Assembly: GCF_028640845.1 (NCBI RefSeq)
Contig: NC_080542.1
Location: 67,772,211 to 67,836,210 of the forward strand
Length of the DNA: 64,000 nt
Direction of reading: 5' to 3'
Origin: Ahaetulla prasina
Lineage: Eukaryota > Chordata > Lepidosauria > Squamata > Colubridae
Positions 55,630 through 64,000 of this stretch are shown piece by piece. Made by a program: the position numbers and the translations under genes. Positions within the stretch are counted from its first letter, which is position 1. Each line of letters opens with the position of its first letter. The notes below the pieces were generated by a model. That model had not been told where the DNA came from. It did not search any database and saw nothing but the letters and a program-made list of their open reading frames with translations.

Positions 55630-56730
55630 AACTTTATAGGTGACACAGCATAGAGAGATTGGTCTGTAATTTTAAACTAAGCTGGGCTCTCCTTTTTTGA
55701 AGACTGGGATGACCGTGGCTAGTGACCAAAGTTTGGGAAGGGAACTGGTCATGAAGGCTTTTCCAAAGATTATGCTTAGGGGTTCTGCTATATTAGTGGA
55801 AAGCTTTTTTAAGAAGTATGCACATAGTCCATCAGGTCATATAGATAGGGATGGTTTCAGTTTGTGAAGAGCTTTTTCAACATTTTCTTCAGTGAAATCT
55901 ATATGTGTTAGGTCGTTGTTGGTGCGGTTGGGGAATGTTGGGTATGAGCCATTACTGTTAACAAAGACTGAGCCAAAGAATGTGTTAAAGAGGTTTGCTT
56001 TAACTGTTTCATCATTATTTTCTTTGCCGTTAGATTCTTTTAGTGGTGGGATAGATCTTGAGTCATTAAGTTTGTTGTTCACAAAATTATAAAAAGCACG
56101 ATTGGAATTTGTGCGCAGAAGGTCTTCTTCTTGCCTGGTGTGGTAATTGGTGCATTCAATTTTTATTTGGTTGCATATATCTCTGTATCGGTTTTTGAAA
56201 TTTGCTACATGTCCCTTTTTGTTTTTTCTCCAAAGGGATTTTTTTTTTGGATTGAAGCTTTTTTATTGATATGGGTAATTTGTTTTTCTTGATTTTTGTG
56301 GTAGTTTGTGGTACGTAGAGTTTAATGACTCTATTGATTTCAAGTAGGAAAACTCTGTAGTGGTCTTCAGCAGTGATACAGGATGAGAATAGATTTTGCC
56401 AGTCAAGAAATGAGAGGTAGGTGTTTATAAGGTCATAGTTGGCTTTTTTGAAATTGTAGTTTGGAATACTATTAATATGACGATTTTTATATTAATATGG
56501 CGTATATTGAGACAAAAGTCTATCATGCTGTGGTCACTGTTGGAAAAGGGTTCTTTTATTTGTAATCCATAAATTGAGTTTGGGTTGTTGCAGAAGATGA
56601 GGTCAAGGCAGTTGTTGATTCTTGTATTGTTAATTACTAGTTGTTCAAGACCTAAATTTGTGACAGTGTTGTATAGGGCAGTATGGATGGGTTCAGTTAT
56701 ACATTTGTTTGTTATCCAGTTAATATGAGG
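55630..56730 (-). pseudogene. LINE endonuclease end and linker
   Basis: Minus strand: the endonuclease C-terminal part near 56690-56490 (TRINNCLDLIFCNNPNSIYG and PFSNSDHSMIDF, with the SDH motif), then a frame from 56082 (MNNKLNDSRSIPPLKESNGK, VKANLFNTFFGSVFVNSNGS and VEKALHKLKPSLSI) leading to the RT. Stops separate them. The endonuclease N-terminus is missing. Confidence 0.75.
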
Positions 56731-56734
56731 TATA

Positions 56735-57140
56735 TAGGTATGGATCAACCAGATCAAAAAAAGGTTCAATGATCTGACCAAGAAAGCACAAATCACTAAA
56801 GAAGGTGGGAAATGAATGGTTCTCCCACATTTGTATGCATACTTAAAAATATAGAAACCCAATGTACTACTTCATCCAATTATATCACTACTAGAAATTC
56901 CAACATACAACATAGAGAAGAAACTCAACAAAAATGTGGTCCTCTAATATATGGGAGCAAATACTCTTATCATTTCACCACTACAATACCTCCAGAAAAT
57001 CAAAGATCTAAGAATAGCAGAGGATGAAATTGTGGTTTCATTTAATATCATAGCAATTTTCATATCCATTCAGCGGATCCAGAACTAGCAAACAAATCCA
57101 TTACAGAATGATTGCATAACACACAGACTAAGACTGAAAC
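56735..57140 (+). pseudogene. Penelope-like RT fragment, left part
   Basis: Reads KPNVLLHPIISLLEIPTYNI, then YLQKIKDLRIAEDEIVVSFN and IIAIFISIQ, closely following the PLE RT pattern (KPxxPLRPIVSxxxSPTY; EDEIMVSFDVVSLFTSIP). Stops interrupt it. The gypsy element B is inserted at 57140, and the PLE resumes at 61681. Confidence 0.65.
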
Positions 57141-57318
57141 TGTTTGATTCGGGCAATAACGAGGCAGGAGACCAGGGTAGTGACAACAGCTCTTTACTAT
57201 ATGGTGAACCCAGCAACCGGGCTGGGGAAAAACCTCTCCTTATATACAGTCTAACCGGCGGCTTCAACCAATCAGCAACGTGCTTGTTTCCCGCCAAAAT
57301 ATTTAAAGATACATTACA
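57141..57318 (-). repeat. Gypsy B 3' LTR
   Basis: 178-bp LTR with TG...CA boundary, identical to the LTR at 61503-61680. The polypurine tract (minus-strand GGGAGGGAAGGAG) lies just right of it. Confidence 0.96.
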
Positions 57319-57371
57319 CTCCTTCCCTCCCAGAAAACACTTTACCTATATATTTACATTTTATTTACATA

Positions 57372-60320
57372 TTACTTTTCGACGTAATCCCGTAAATAGA
57401 CTGGGCGTCTCCTGACTCTTTCGGACCTGCGCAGTACAGTCTCTGGGAGCGGGTTGAGTGGACTGGAGGGGCTGTTTGCTCCTCTCGGCTCCTCCTCTAG
57501 GCCATCCGGCCCTGGATTACTTGCCGAATCGTCCCTGCTGTTTTCTACAGGAACCTGTGGGCGTCGCTGGACCTCCGGGAATTCAGTTAAGTCCTGCGAT
57601 TTTCCCGGGTTTGATTCAGCTGTTGGTTCAAACATAGAATATTCAGGGCCTGTCTCGTCTGACTCGGGTTGTCCGGTTAACCGTTTTCTCAATTGGTCTA
57701 TATGTCGCCTCCACACTCGGCCATCTGTTAATTCTACAAAGTATGATTTGGGACCTGTTTTGTTTAGAATTTTCCCTGCTACCCAGGTCGGGCCCTCACC
57801 ATAGTTGTGTGCCCATACCCGGTCGCCTATATCCATTCCTCTTGTCTTTTCGAGTTCCCCCTTGTATCCCTCTGGTGTATAGTTGGGATTTAAACGGTCC
57901 AGTGGGCACCTGAGTTTTCGGCCCATTAGTAATTCGGCAGGGCTTCTGCCGGTGGTGGCACAGGGGGTTCGGTGTTGGACGGCTAGGAAAATATCTATTT
58001 TTGATTGCCAGTCGCCTGGCTTGAGTCTGGACAATGCCTCTTTCGCGCTTCGGACGAAACGCTCTGCAAGGCCATTCGTCGCAGGGTGGAAAGGCGCTGA
58101 GAGGGCATGCCGGATGCCCTCCTCTGCCAAGTATTCCTCAAACTGTGTTGCCGTGAATTGCGGGCCGTTATCGGAAACCAATGTGTCTGGCAACCCATGT
58201 GTTGCAAATAGGTGCCGTAGGACTGAGATCACGGCTTCGGCTGTCATGGATCTCATGAGAATGATTTCCAGCCATTTGGAGTAGGCATCGACTACTACCA
58301 GGAAGGTTTGGCCGTGGAAGGGGCCAGCAAAGTCAATGTGGATTCTCGACCAGGGCCCTTGGGGTCTTTCCCATTCCCGAACCGGGGCCGTTGGGGGTAG
58401 AGGTCTGGACTCTTGGCAGGCCTGGCATTTCCCTACCCTTTCAGCAATTTCTGAGTCCATTAAGGGCCACCACACATAGCTTCTCGCTAGACCCTTCATC
58501 CTAACGATCCCTGGGTGACCCTCGTGCAAGAGATCCAACACCCTTTTTCTTAATTTCTCTGGGATCACCACTCTATTCCCCCATAGCAGGCACCCCCCTT
58601 GAGCCGACAGTTCCCCACGTTTTTTTACAAATTCTTTAAAACGCTCGCCCGGCGCAGCGGGCCACCCTCTTTGTACCCAAGCGAGTACAGTCCTCAAAAT
58701 AATGTCCCGGTATGATGCCCGAGCCACCTCCTTAGATGTGACTGGGCCAGAGTCCAAAGAGTCAATTAGCAGGATGGGCGTCCCGGAGTGGGGTCTTGAT
58801 CGCCCCTGGTAGTGGGCATCTGCTTAAGGCGTCTGCATGCCCCAATTCTTTTCCGGTCGATGCTGCAGCTTGTAGGAATAAGCGGCTAAGAAGATAGTCC
58901 ATCGGGTCAATCGTGGCGAAAGTGCCACAGGCGTTGGTGATCGCCAGCCAGTATCCTAACAGCGGTCTATGGTCAGTAACAATTTCTAAGTCTCTACCAA
59001 AAACGTATTCGTGAAACTTTTTTACCCCTGACACAATTGTTAGCGCTTCCTTATCCAACTGGCTATAGTTCCTCTCTGTCGAGGACATCGTTCTGGAGTA
59101 GAAGGCTATTGGGGCTTCTGTGCCGTTTGGAAGTCTGTGGCTGAGCACAGCCCCCACCCGTAAGGAGGCATATAAACCAGTAATAATGGCAATGAGCTAT
59201 GATACTGGATCAGTAAGCTATCGCTCGAGTAGGTTTTTACTGCTTGAAAGCCCTAGCTTCCGACTTTCCCCAAGACCAAACAGTATTCTTTCCCAGAAGC
59301 TTATGCAGCGGCTCAGCAACGGTTGCCTTGTTTTTTAAAAAGACCGCGTAAAAATTCACTAGCCCCAGGAATGCCTGTAGCTCTGTTTTATTTTTGGGCG
59401 CTGGAGCCTTTCTTATTGCCTTGACCTTGCTTTCAGTGGGGTGAATTCCCTTCTTGTCTATTCTGTAGCCCAAGAACTCTACGGATTCTACCCCTATCTG
59501 GCATTTGTTCACTTTAACCTTTAGACCGGCTGACCGGAAAATGCCCAGAACTTTTCTCAAACGCTCCCCCAATTCTTCTAAATTTTCGGCTGATATCAAT
59601 ACATCATCGAAGTAGGGGACTACCCCTGGGAGCCCTTGCAGAAGTCGTTCCATTAAATTTTGGAATAGCCCCGGTGCCACACTCACCCCAAATTGTAATC
59701 GGGTACACTTGAAAGCACCTCTGTGAGTCACAATCGTTTGGGCTTCGGCTGTGGTGGCGTCTACGGGCAGTTGTTGATAGGCTTGAGCCAAGTCTAACTT
59801 TGCAAAGACTTGCCCTTGCCCCAGCGAGTGCAGCAAGTGTTGCACCACGGGAACCGGGTAAGCGCTTTTCTGTAAGGCTTTGTTTAACGTCGCCTTGTAG
59901 TCAGCGCAGATTCTAACTGACCCATCTGGTTTCACTGGGGTGACGATTGGCGTCTCCCACTTTGCGTGATCGACTGGCACCAGAATCCCCTGATTTATGA
60001 GCTTGTCTATCTCTTTGTCAATCTTAGGTTTGAGGGCAAAAGGGACTCTCCTTGCCTTTAACCTAATGGGGGCTACCTGGGGGTCTAAGTTGAAGGAAAT
60101 AGGGGTCCCCTTGTACTTGCCCAGGCAGTCCTTGAAGACATCTTCGAACTCGTTCATGAGTGTGTCTTTTAGGTTACAGTCACTTCTGTAGATGCCAGTC
60201 ACTCCCATGCCCAACGCACGGAACCAGTCTAGTCCCAACAGACTTGGCAGGGTCCCCTCGACTATCGTGATGGGCAGGGTCTTCTTGTGTGGTCCGTACT
60301 TGACGCGGACAGAGGTGGTC
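57372..60320 (-). pseudogene. Gypsy B pol: RT, RNase H, integrase
   Basis: RT frame to 59237: PVDHAKWETPIVTPVKPDGS, RICADYKATLNKALQKSAYP, FAKLDLAQAYQQLPVDATTA, GVVPYFDDVLISAENLEELG. RNase H near 59157-58900 in another frame (MGAVLSHRLPNGTEAPIAFY, ERNYSQLDKEALTIVSGVKK). Integrase is one unbroken 461-codon frame (58757-57372): finger region HEGHPGIVRMKGLARSYVWW, core HIDFAGPFHGQTFLVVVDAY and LVSDNGPQFTATQFEEYLAE, and C-terminal GPKSYFVELTDGRVWRRHID. DDE residues are in place. Frameshifts lie near 59160-59237 and 58760. Confidence 0.94.
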
Positions 60321-61404
60321 CTCGAACAGGGATGCGATTCCCTTGGTAGTCGTGCACTCGTAGCCGTTGTGTTTGCAGTTTGCGTTTGGCGGTGTTCGGC
60401 AAAGCTTTTGCAAAAGTGTCCCAGGACATGATTGTGATCGCTGACCCTGTGTCCACTTCTAGTCGGCACGGCACTCCTTCGATCTTCGGTCTGGTGAAGA
60501 TTTTCTTCTCGACGCGGGTTGCTGCACGGCCTATGACAACGGTCATTCGATTTGAATTCGCGCCCTTTCTGTTTTGACCAATCGCGGGTCGCCTTGCCGA
60601 TCCTGCGCTCTGATTGGTCAATTTGAATTTTCGGCGGGAAGGTTGGGGTGCTCGACAGACTTGAGCCAGGTGCCCCTTCTTCTCGCACCGCCGACATGTA
60701 GCGTCCTTGAACTTGCATCGTTGACGCTGGTGTTGCCCTCCGCAACTTCCGCATTCATCGGTCTTCTTTGCCCCTTCTCTCGGTGAGGCAAACTCCTTCC
60801 TCATCCTCGCCGTCTGATTCGGTCTGGATTTCTTCGTTGTGCACGGGGTTTCTTTTGCACTCGCCGTTGGCGTGAGTGGCTTTGTAGGGTTTCCGCCGCT
60901 TGGGTGGACATCTCATGAGCTCTGGCTTCGTCCAGGCGTTTGCCAGCGTTAGATTGCTTTTGATAGCAGCCGCCTCCATAAGCGCATGTCTCTGACCCCA
61001 CGGATGAGTTGCTCTAGTAGCTCCTCGTCCAAATCTCGGTACCCACAGTCTTTGGAGGCTTTCCTCAGGGCAGGCATGTAGTCGCTGATGGATTCCCCCT
61101 CTTCCTGTCTGCGCTCTCCAAATTCAAAACGCCGTACGAACTTGGACGGTGTTGGCGCGAAATGCTTCTTTAAGAGATTTTGCAGAGTTTGCCACGATAC
61201 CGATTGTACCGGCGTTGGCTCTGCCAGGGCTTCCGCGATGTCGATGACCTCGGGACCGCAGTGGCTCAGGAAATATGCCCTTTTGCGGTTGTCTGGGACT
61301 CCTTGCAGCTCATTTGCCTCCAGGAAGCTCTCGAAACGGGTCATGTACGTTCCCCATTTCTCCCTGGATGGGTCAAACGGCGCGGGCGGAGTGTAGCTGG
61401 CCAT
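60290..61404 (-). pseudogene. Gypsy B gag-protease
   Basis: Starts MASYTPPAPFDPSREKWGTY at 61404 and follows element A's Gag closely (LLEQLIRGVRDMRLWRRLLS). Near 60950-60985 and again near 60805-60900 the frame changes, splitting LDEARAHEMSTQAAETLQS from the rest. The frame returns for the cysteine knuckles (CGSCGGQHQRQRCKFKDATC, CRRCEKKGHLAQVC) and protease (CRLEVDTGSAITIMS, intact DTGS). A one-base deletion after GNRIPVRG near 60320 shifts into the pol frame. Confidence 0.92.
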
Positions 61405-61502
61405 CGCTGTGATTCTGCCCTGAGCTTTGCTGGGTTCGGTTCTTTCGTGCGTTCAGCTCGTTCCTGGTGCTCTTAACCTCGAAATCCCACCCTCGTCGCC
61501 AG

Positions 61503-61680
61503 TGTTTGATTCGGGCAATAACGAGGCAGGAGACCAGGGTAGTGACAACAGCTCTTTACTATATGGTGAACCCAGCAACCGGGCTGGGGAAAAACCTCTC
61601 CTTATATACAGTCTAACCGGCGGCTTCAACCAATCAGCAACGTGCTTGTTTCCCGCCAAAATATTTAAAGATACATTACA
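61503..61680 (-). repeat. Gypsy B 5' LTR
   Basis: 178-bp LTR at the 5' end of the minus-strand element, containing the CTTATATAC box. The primer-binding site lies just left of 61502. Confidence 0.96.
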
Positions 61681-61830
61681 GAAACGCCAGACTCATTGTC
61701 CTTTGTCTTATTATTTACTTTAAGTTCAATGGATAATTTACCAACAAACCAGAATAATTTCCATTGAATCAGAATATGGAGACAATTTTATGTGTGTAAT
61801 AATTGTGTGATTGTGTGTTTAATTTTTGTG
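61681..61830 (+). pseudogene. Penelope-like RT fragment, right part
   Basis: Continues the PLE after the gypsy insertion; across frames it reads LCLIIYFKFNG and then a degraded GxxxGS region, as in the PLE sequence after motif A. The GAAAC duplication joins the two parts. It fades after about 61830. Confidence 0.5.
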
Positions 61831-62016
61831 TGTCTAAATTCTAAAAAAATATTTGGCTAAATAAAATATTCAATCAGTTCAGTCAATCAAAGCACTACTA
61901 TCAGAATTCATAAGTGACAATGTGATGCAACATCTAGAACCATAGCACTTTCACACATGTAACCCAAGATGTAAAAACTCCTTTGCCATGATAAAGAAGG
62001 GACAATTAGAACATGC
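61831..62016. other. No recognisable feature
   Basis: AT-rich DNA between the PLE remnant and the hAT MITE. Confidence 0.5.
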
Positions 62017-62024
62017 ATATAAGA

Positions 62025-62541
62025 CAGGGGTGTCAAACTGGATTTGTTCGAGGGACAGATCAGCATGGCAGGGAATGGGGGCGGGGAGATGGGATGGGTA
62101 CCTTCTACAGCACCCTGCCTGCCAAAATGGGGTGTGGGAGGCTGCACACAGTCTGCTTTCACCCTTTCCTGCCTCCAGCAGCACTCTGCCTGCCACAACA
62201 GGCATACTTATTTTGGCACTCTGCCGGCCAAAAATGGCCTATATGGAGGCCTCCCAAGGCCTGTTTTCAGCCTCCCAGGCCTCCAGAAGCACTCTGCTGG
62301 CCAAAAACAGGCCATACAGAGGCCTCAGTGTGACTTGTTTTTGGCTGGCAGAGTGCTGCAGGAGGCCGGGAAGGCTGAAAATGGGCCCCGGGGGTGGGGG
62401 TGGGGGTGTACAAGGCCCGTTTTGGCCAGCAGGGGCACTGCAGGCTGGTCATTTGATATTTCCAGGTTTCCCCCCCACCCCATGGGCTGAATTTAAGCAC
62501 CCCCATGGGCCAGGTCAGGCCTGTGGGCATTGACAGCCCTG
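62025..62541. mobile_element. hAT MITE with 8-bp target duplication
   Basis: Ends CAGGGGTGTCAAACTGGA and, in reverse complement, CAGGGCTGTCAATGCCCA. ATATAAGA flanks both ends (62017-62024, 62542-62549). The interior is GC-rich and full of diverged GGCC/CAGCACTCTGC phrases repeated in both orientations; long frames through it are not genes. Confidence 0.9.
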
Positions 62542-62769
62542 ATATAAGACAATAAATATTATATTTATAAGAAACAAAATTTATAAAATAATATGAAAGC
62601 ACTACACTATCCTTCCTAGATATGTTCAACAGCAGAGGGAATTATGAAAAAATTAAAAAAACCAAATTTATTGAAAGCAACTCACGCTAACCAATTGTCC
62701 ATTAGCAGAAACAAGAAACAAAAACAGGTATCATCTACCATGTAAGGATTGTTAACAGTTTACTCCCAT

Positions 62770-63420
62770 CCATCACCATGAGAGGAAATACCCTCAGAAC
62801 ACTGATGATACTCAACTTTCTATTGCTATGCCAGGTCACCAGTGTTGCTGCCCTCTCATAGTGCTTGGAAGTTGTTAGGATCTGGATGTGGGACAACAGA
62901 CTTTGACTGAACCCTGGTAAGACTGAGTGGCTATGGATGTATGAGACTTTAGGGACCAGGAATTTAGTATCTCTAGTTCTGGATAGGATAGCACTTGCAC
63001 ATTATCCAGAGTACAACACAGGGGGCAAACTAGTTCCATACTCAAAAGGCATTCTGAGATCATCTTGGACTTTTCCCACCATTAATATTACCTCACATTT
63101 GGATGTCACATTTGGTCTGACACTGGTTGAATTCATACTGCTGCCCAAACAGCCTCCCCCCCCCCCAATGGGTACATGTTTATCTACTTGAATATAACAT
63201 ACTTTCAAGTTAAACAGGTTAACAAGTACATAGAAAAATATAGATCCCAACTGCTTGGCAGACCACTGTCACAGTACCTATCAAGAAAGCCAAAATCAGT
63301 GTTACCGCCTGCACCAATTAACAATTGATCTCCTTTGCCACATAGCAGAAATCTCCAGTCTCTGTTGCTCTACCATGAAAAAGTGAAGCAGAATAACTCC
63401 AATAACTGATGAGGTTCTGG
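62770..63420 (+). pseudogene. Old L2 LINE remnant
   Basis: Scattered L2 RT phrases in order: ALSxCLEVVRIWMWDNRL followed by LNPGKTEWLW, then VLDRIALAH and a NITSHLDVTFGLTL-like segment. Other frames show DHCHSTYQ-like pieces. The pattern of shifts and stops shows great age. Assignment is from residue order and remains moderate. Confidence 0.45.
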
Positions 63421-64000
63421 AATTCAAAATGTAAAATTATTATGATACTTACCATTTCATTGTATGTGGTTCAATCTGACAGCAAGTTGGAGAGGCTTCA
63501 GACATCTGTAATGATTAAAGGACTGGTAAAGGAATGAAGGAAAATAGAGAGAATAGATTACATATTGTTTGGCTTGGAGAACAAAATGTCGGATACGGAA
63601 ATTTTCTTGGAGCATTTTAGAGACTTACGAATACCTAAGAGCAAAAGTTGATTCTATGGAGGGAACATCAAATGATGCTGTGATCAGAGGGAATAAATGG
63701 TAAAGAATAACAATATTTAAGAAATTGTTTCATTTTAGTGAGGAGGTGGTCCACTGGTATGTTAAAATTAGATAAAGTATGATGTTTTTCAAATCACTAA
63801 AAGAACGAAACAGACTAAAATATTTTGAATTATTTTGAAAACTTTGATAAGCAATTCAAAGAAAATATATTTTTTTTAATTTTAAAAAACATTTCAGTTT
63901 GTTTTGCCATGTATGGTGTAAATTCAGCACCAACTGGCCCTTTTGGCCATCTCCTCCAGGAGTCATGAATATAGCATTTCTAGCCGAATGCTTTGCCATT
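63421..64000. other. No recognisable feature
   Basis: AT-rich DNA to the window edge with nothing I can assign. Confidence 0.5.

Larger units (their letters stand above)
53523..56730 (-). mobile_element. Long CR1/L2-group LINE with L2 insertion
   Basis: Minus-strand element with TTTA tail at 53523-53545. The 3' UTR matches 13951-14276 and 17704-17870. An L2 (53873-54547) is inserted near its 3' end. The ORF runs through RT, linker and part of the endonuclease to about 56730. Together with the copy at 17625-20750 it supplies most of this family's ORF2. Confidence 0.87.
57141..61680 (-). mobile_element. Ty3/gypsy LTR retrotransposon B, identical LTRs
   Basis: LTRs of 178 bp (57141-57318, 61503-61680) are identical by eye. 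They start TGTTTGATTC and end CATTACA; GAAAC flanks both (57136-57140, 61681-61685). A TATATA lies in each LTR. The primer-binding site TGGCGACGAGGGTGGGAT adjoins the 5' LTR. Gag, protease, RT, RNase H and integrase are all present on the minus strand, in a sister element of A. The many frameshifts contrast with identical LTRs. Confidence 0.96.

Noticed and set aside
37382..61680. An envelope gene in the gypsy elements, making them errantivirus- or retrovirus-like
   Set aside because: The integrase C-terminus ends within 60-70 bp of the 3' LTR in both elements, leaving no room for env.
61988..62533. 181-codon plus-strand ORF
   Set aside because: It is wholly inside a non-coding hAT MITE, with ORFs in several frames from GC-rich repeats.

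Overview
The window looks like an intergenic or intronic stretch of a squamate reptile genome, most likely a snake. The evidence is the repeat mix: BovB/RTE, CR1, L2, L1, Penelope-like elements, hAT transposons, Ty3/gypsy elements, and tRNA-derived SINEs whose 3' tails resemble the 3' end of L2. I found no host protein-coding exon, no rRNA, no stand-alone tRNA and no CRISPR array. Almost every supportable coding region belongs to a transposable element, and most are broken.

Layout. 1-2868: a CR1 LINE split by a SINE and by alternating-orientation terminal units of a Penelope-like element (PLE) with hammerhead-like motifs and long TA tracts. 2869-5390: a possible L1 leader and the 5' part of a CR1 on the minus strand (ORF1 with a GDSL-type esterase). 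5978-6745: a second PLE family with direct terminal repeats. 7564-12010: two L1-type 5' halves on the plus strand, interrupted by a hAT MITE, a SINE and an L2 tail. 12015-13950: RT of an unassigned LINE. 14785-17110: a complete hAT transposon with 8-bp target duplications and a transposase broken by only two frameshifts. 17487-20835: a three-level nest, CR1 interrupted by a CR1/L2-group LINE that is itself interrupted by an L1. 21350-22235: a non-autonomous DNA transposon. 22310-25245: a restriction-endonuclease-type LINE split by a BovB with an 11-bp target duplication. 26144-28220: an L1-like unit with 16-bp target duplications, an ORF1-like coiled-coil reading frame and no ORF2. 28237-37376: mostly unrecognised AT-rich DNA with a LINE tail, a large hAT element and a 302-bp tandem duplication. 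37382-41964: gypsy element A. 42966-46317: an L1 that has lost its RT domain. 48245-49430: a second restriction-endonuclease-type LINE. 50114-51572: a compact L1-mobilised unit carrying an intact 195-codon ORF of unknown function. 51912-56730: a DNA transposon, three L2 copies and a long CR1/L2-group LINE. 56735-61830: a PLE RT fragment split by gypsy element B, whose LTRs are identical. 62025-62541: a hAT MITE. 62770-63420: an old L2.

The elements interact in three visible ways. SINEs carry L2-like tails, so L2 RT probably copied them. Four hAT elements share the terminus CAGKGGTG and 8-bp duplications, so one transposase may have served all of them. Compact units appear to use L1 3' ends to borrow the L1 machinery. 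Target-site duplications date several insertions relative to each other. Family names are from recognised motifs only, without database comparison. The best candidates for something undescribed are the 50114-51572 unit and the related ORF1-only unit at 26144-28220.
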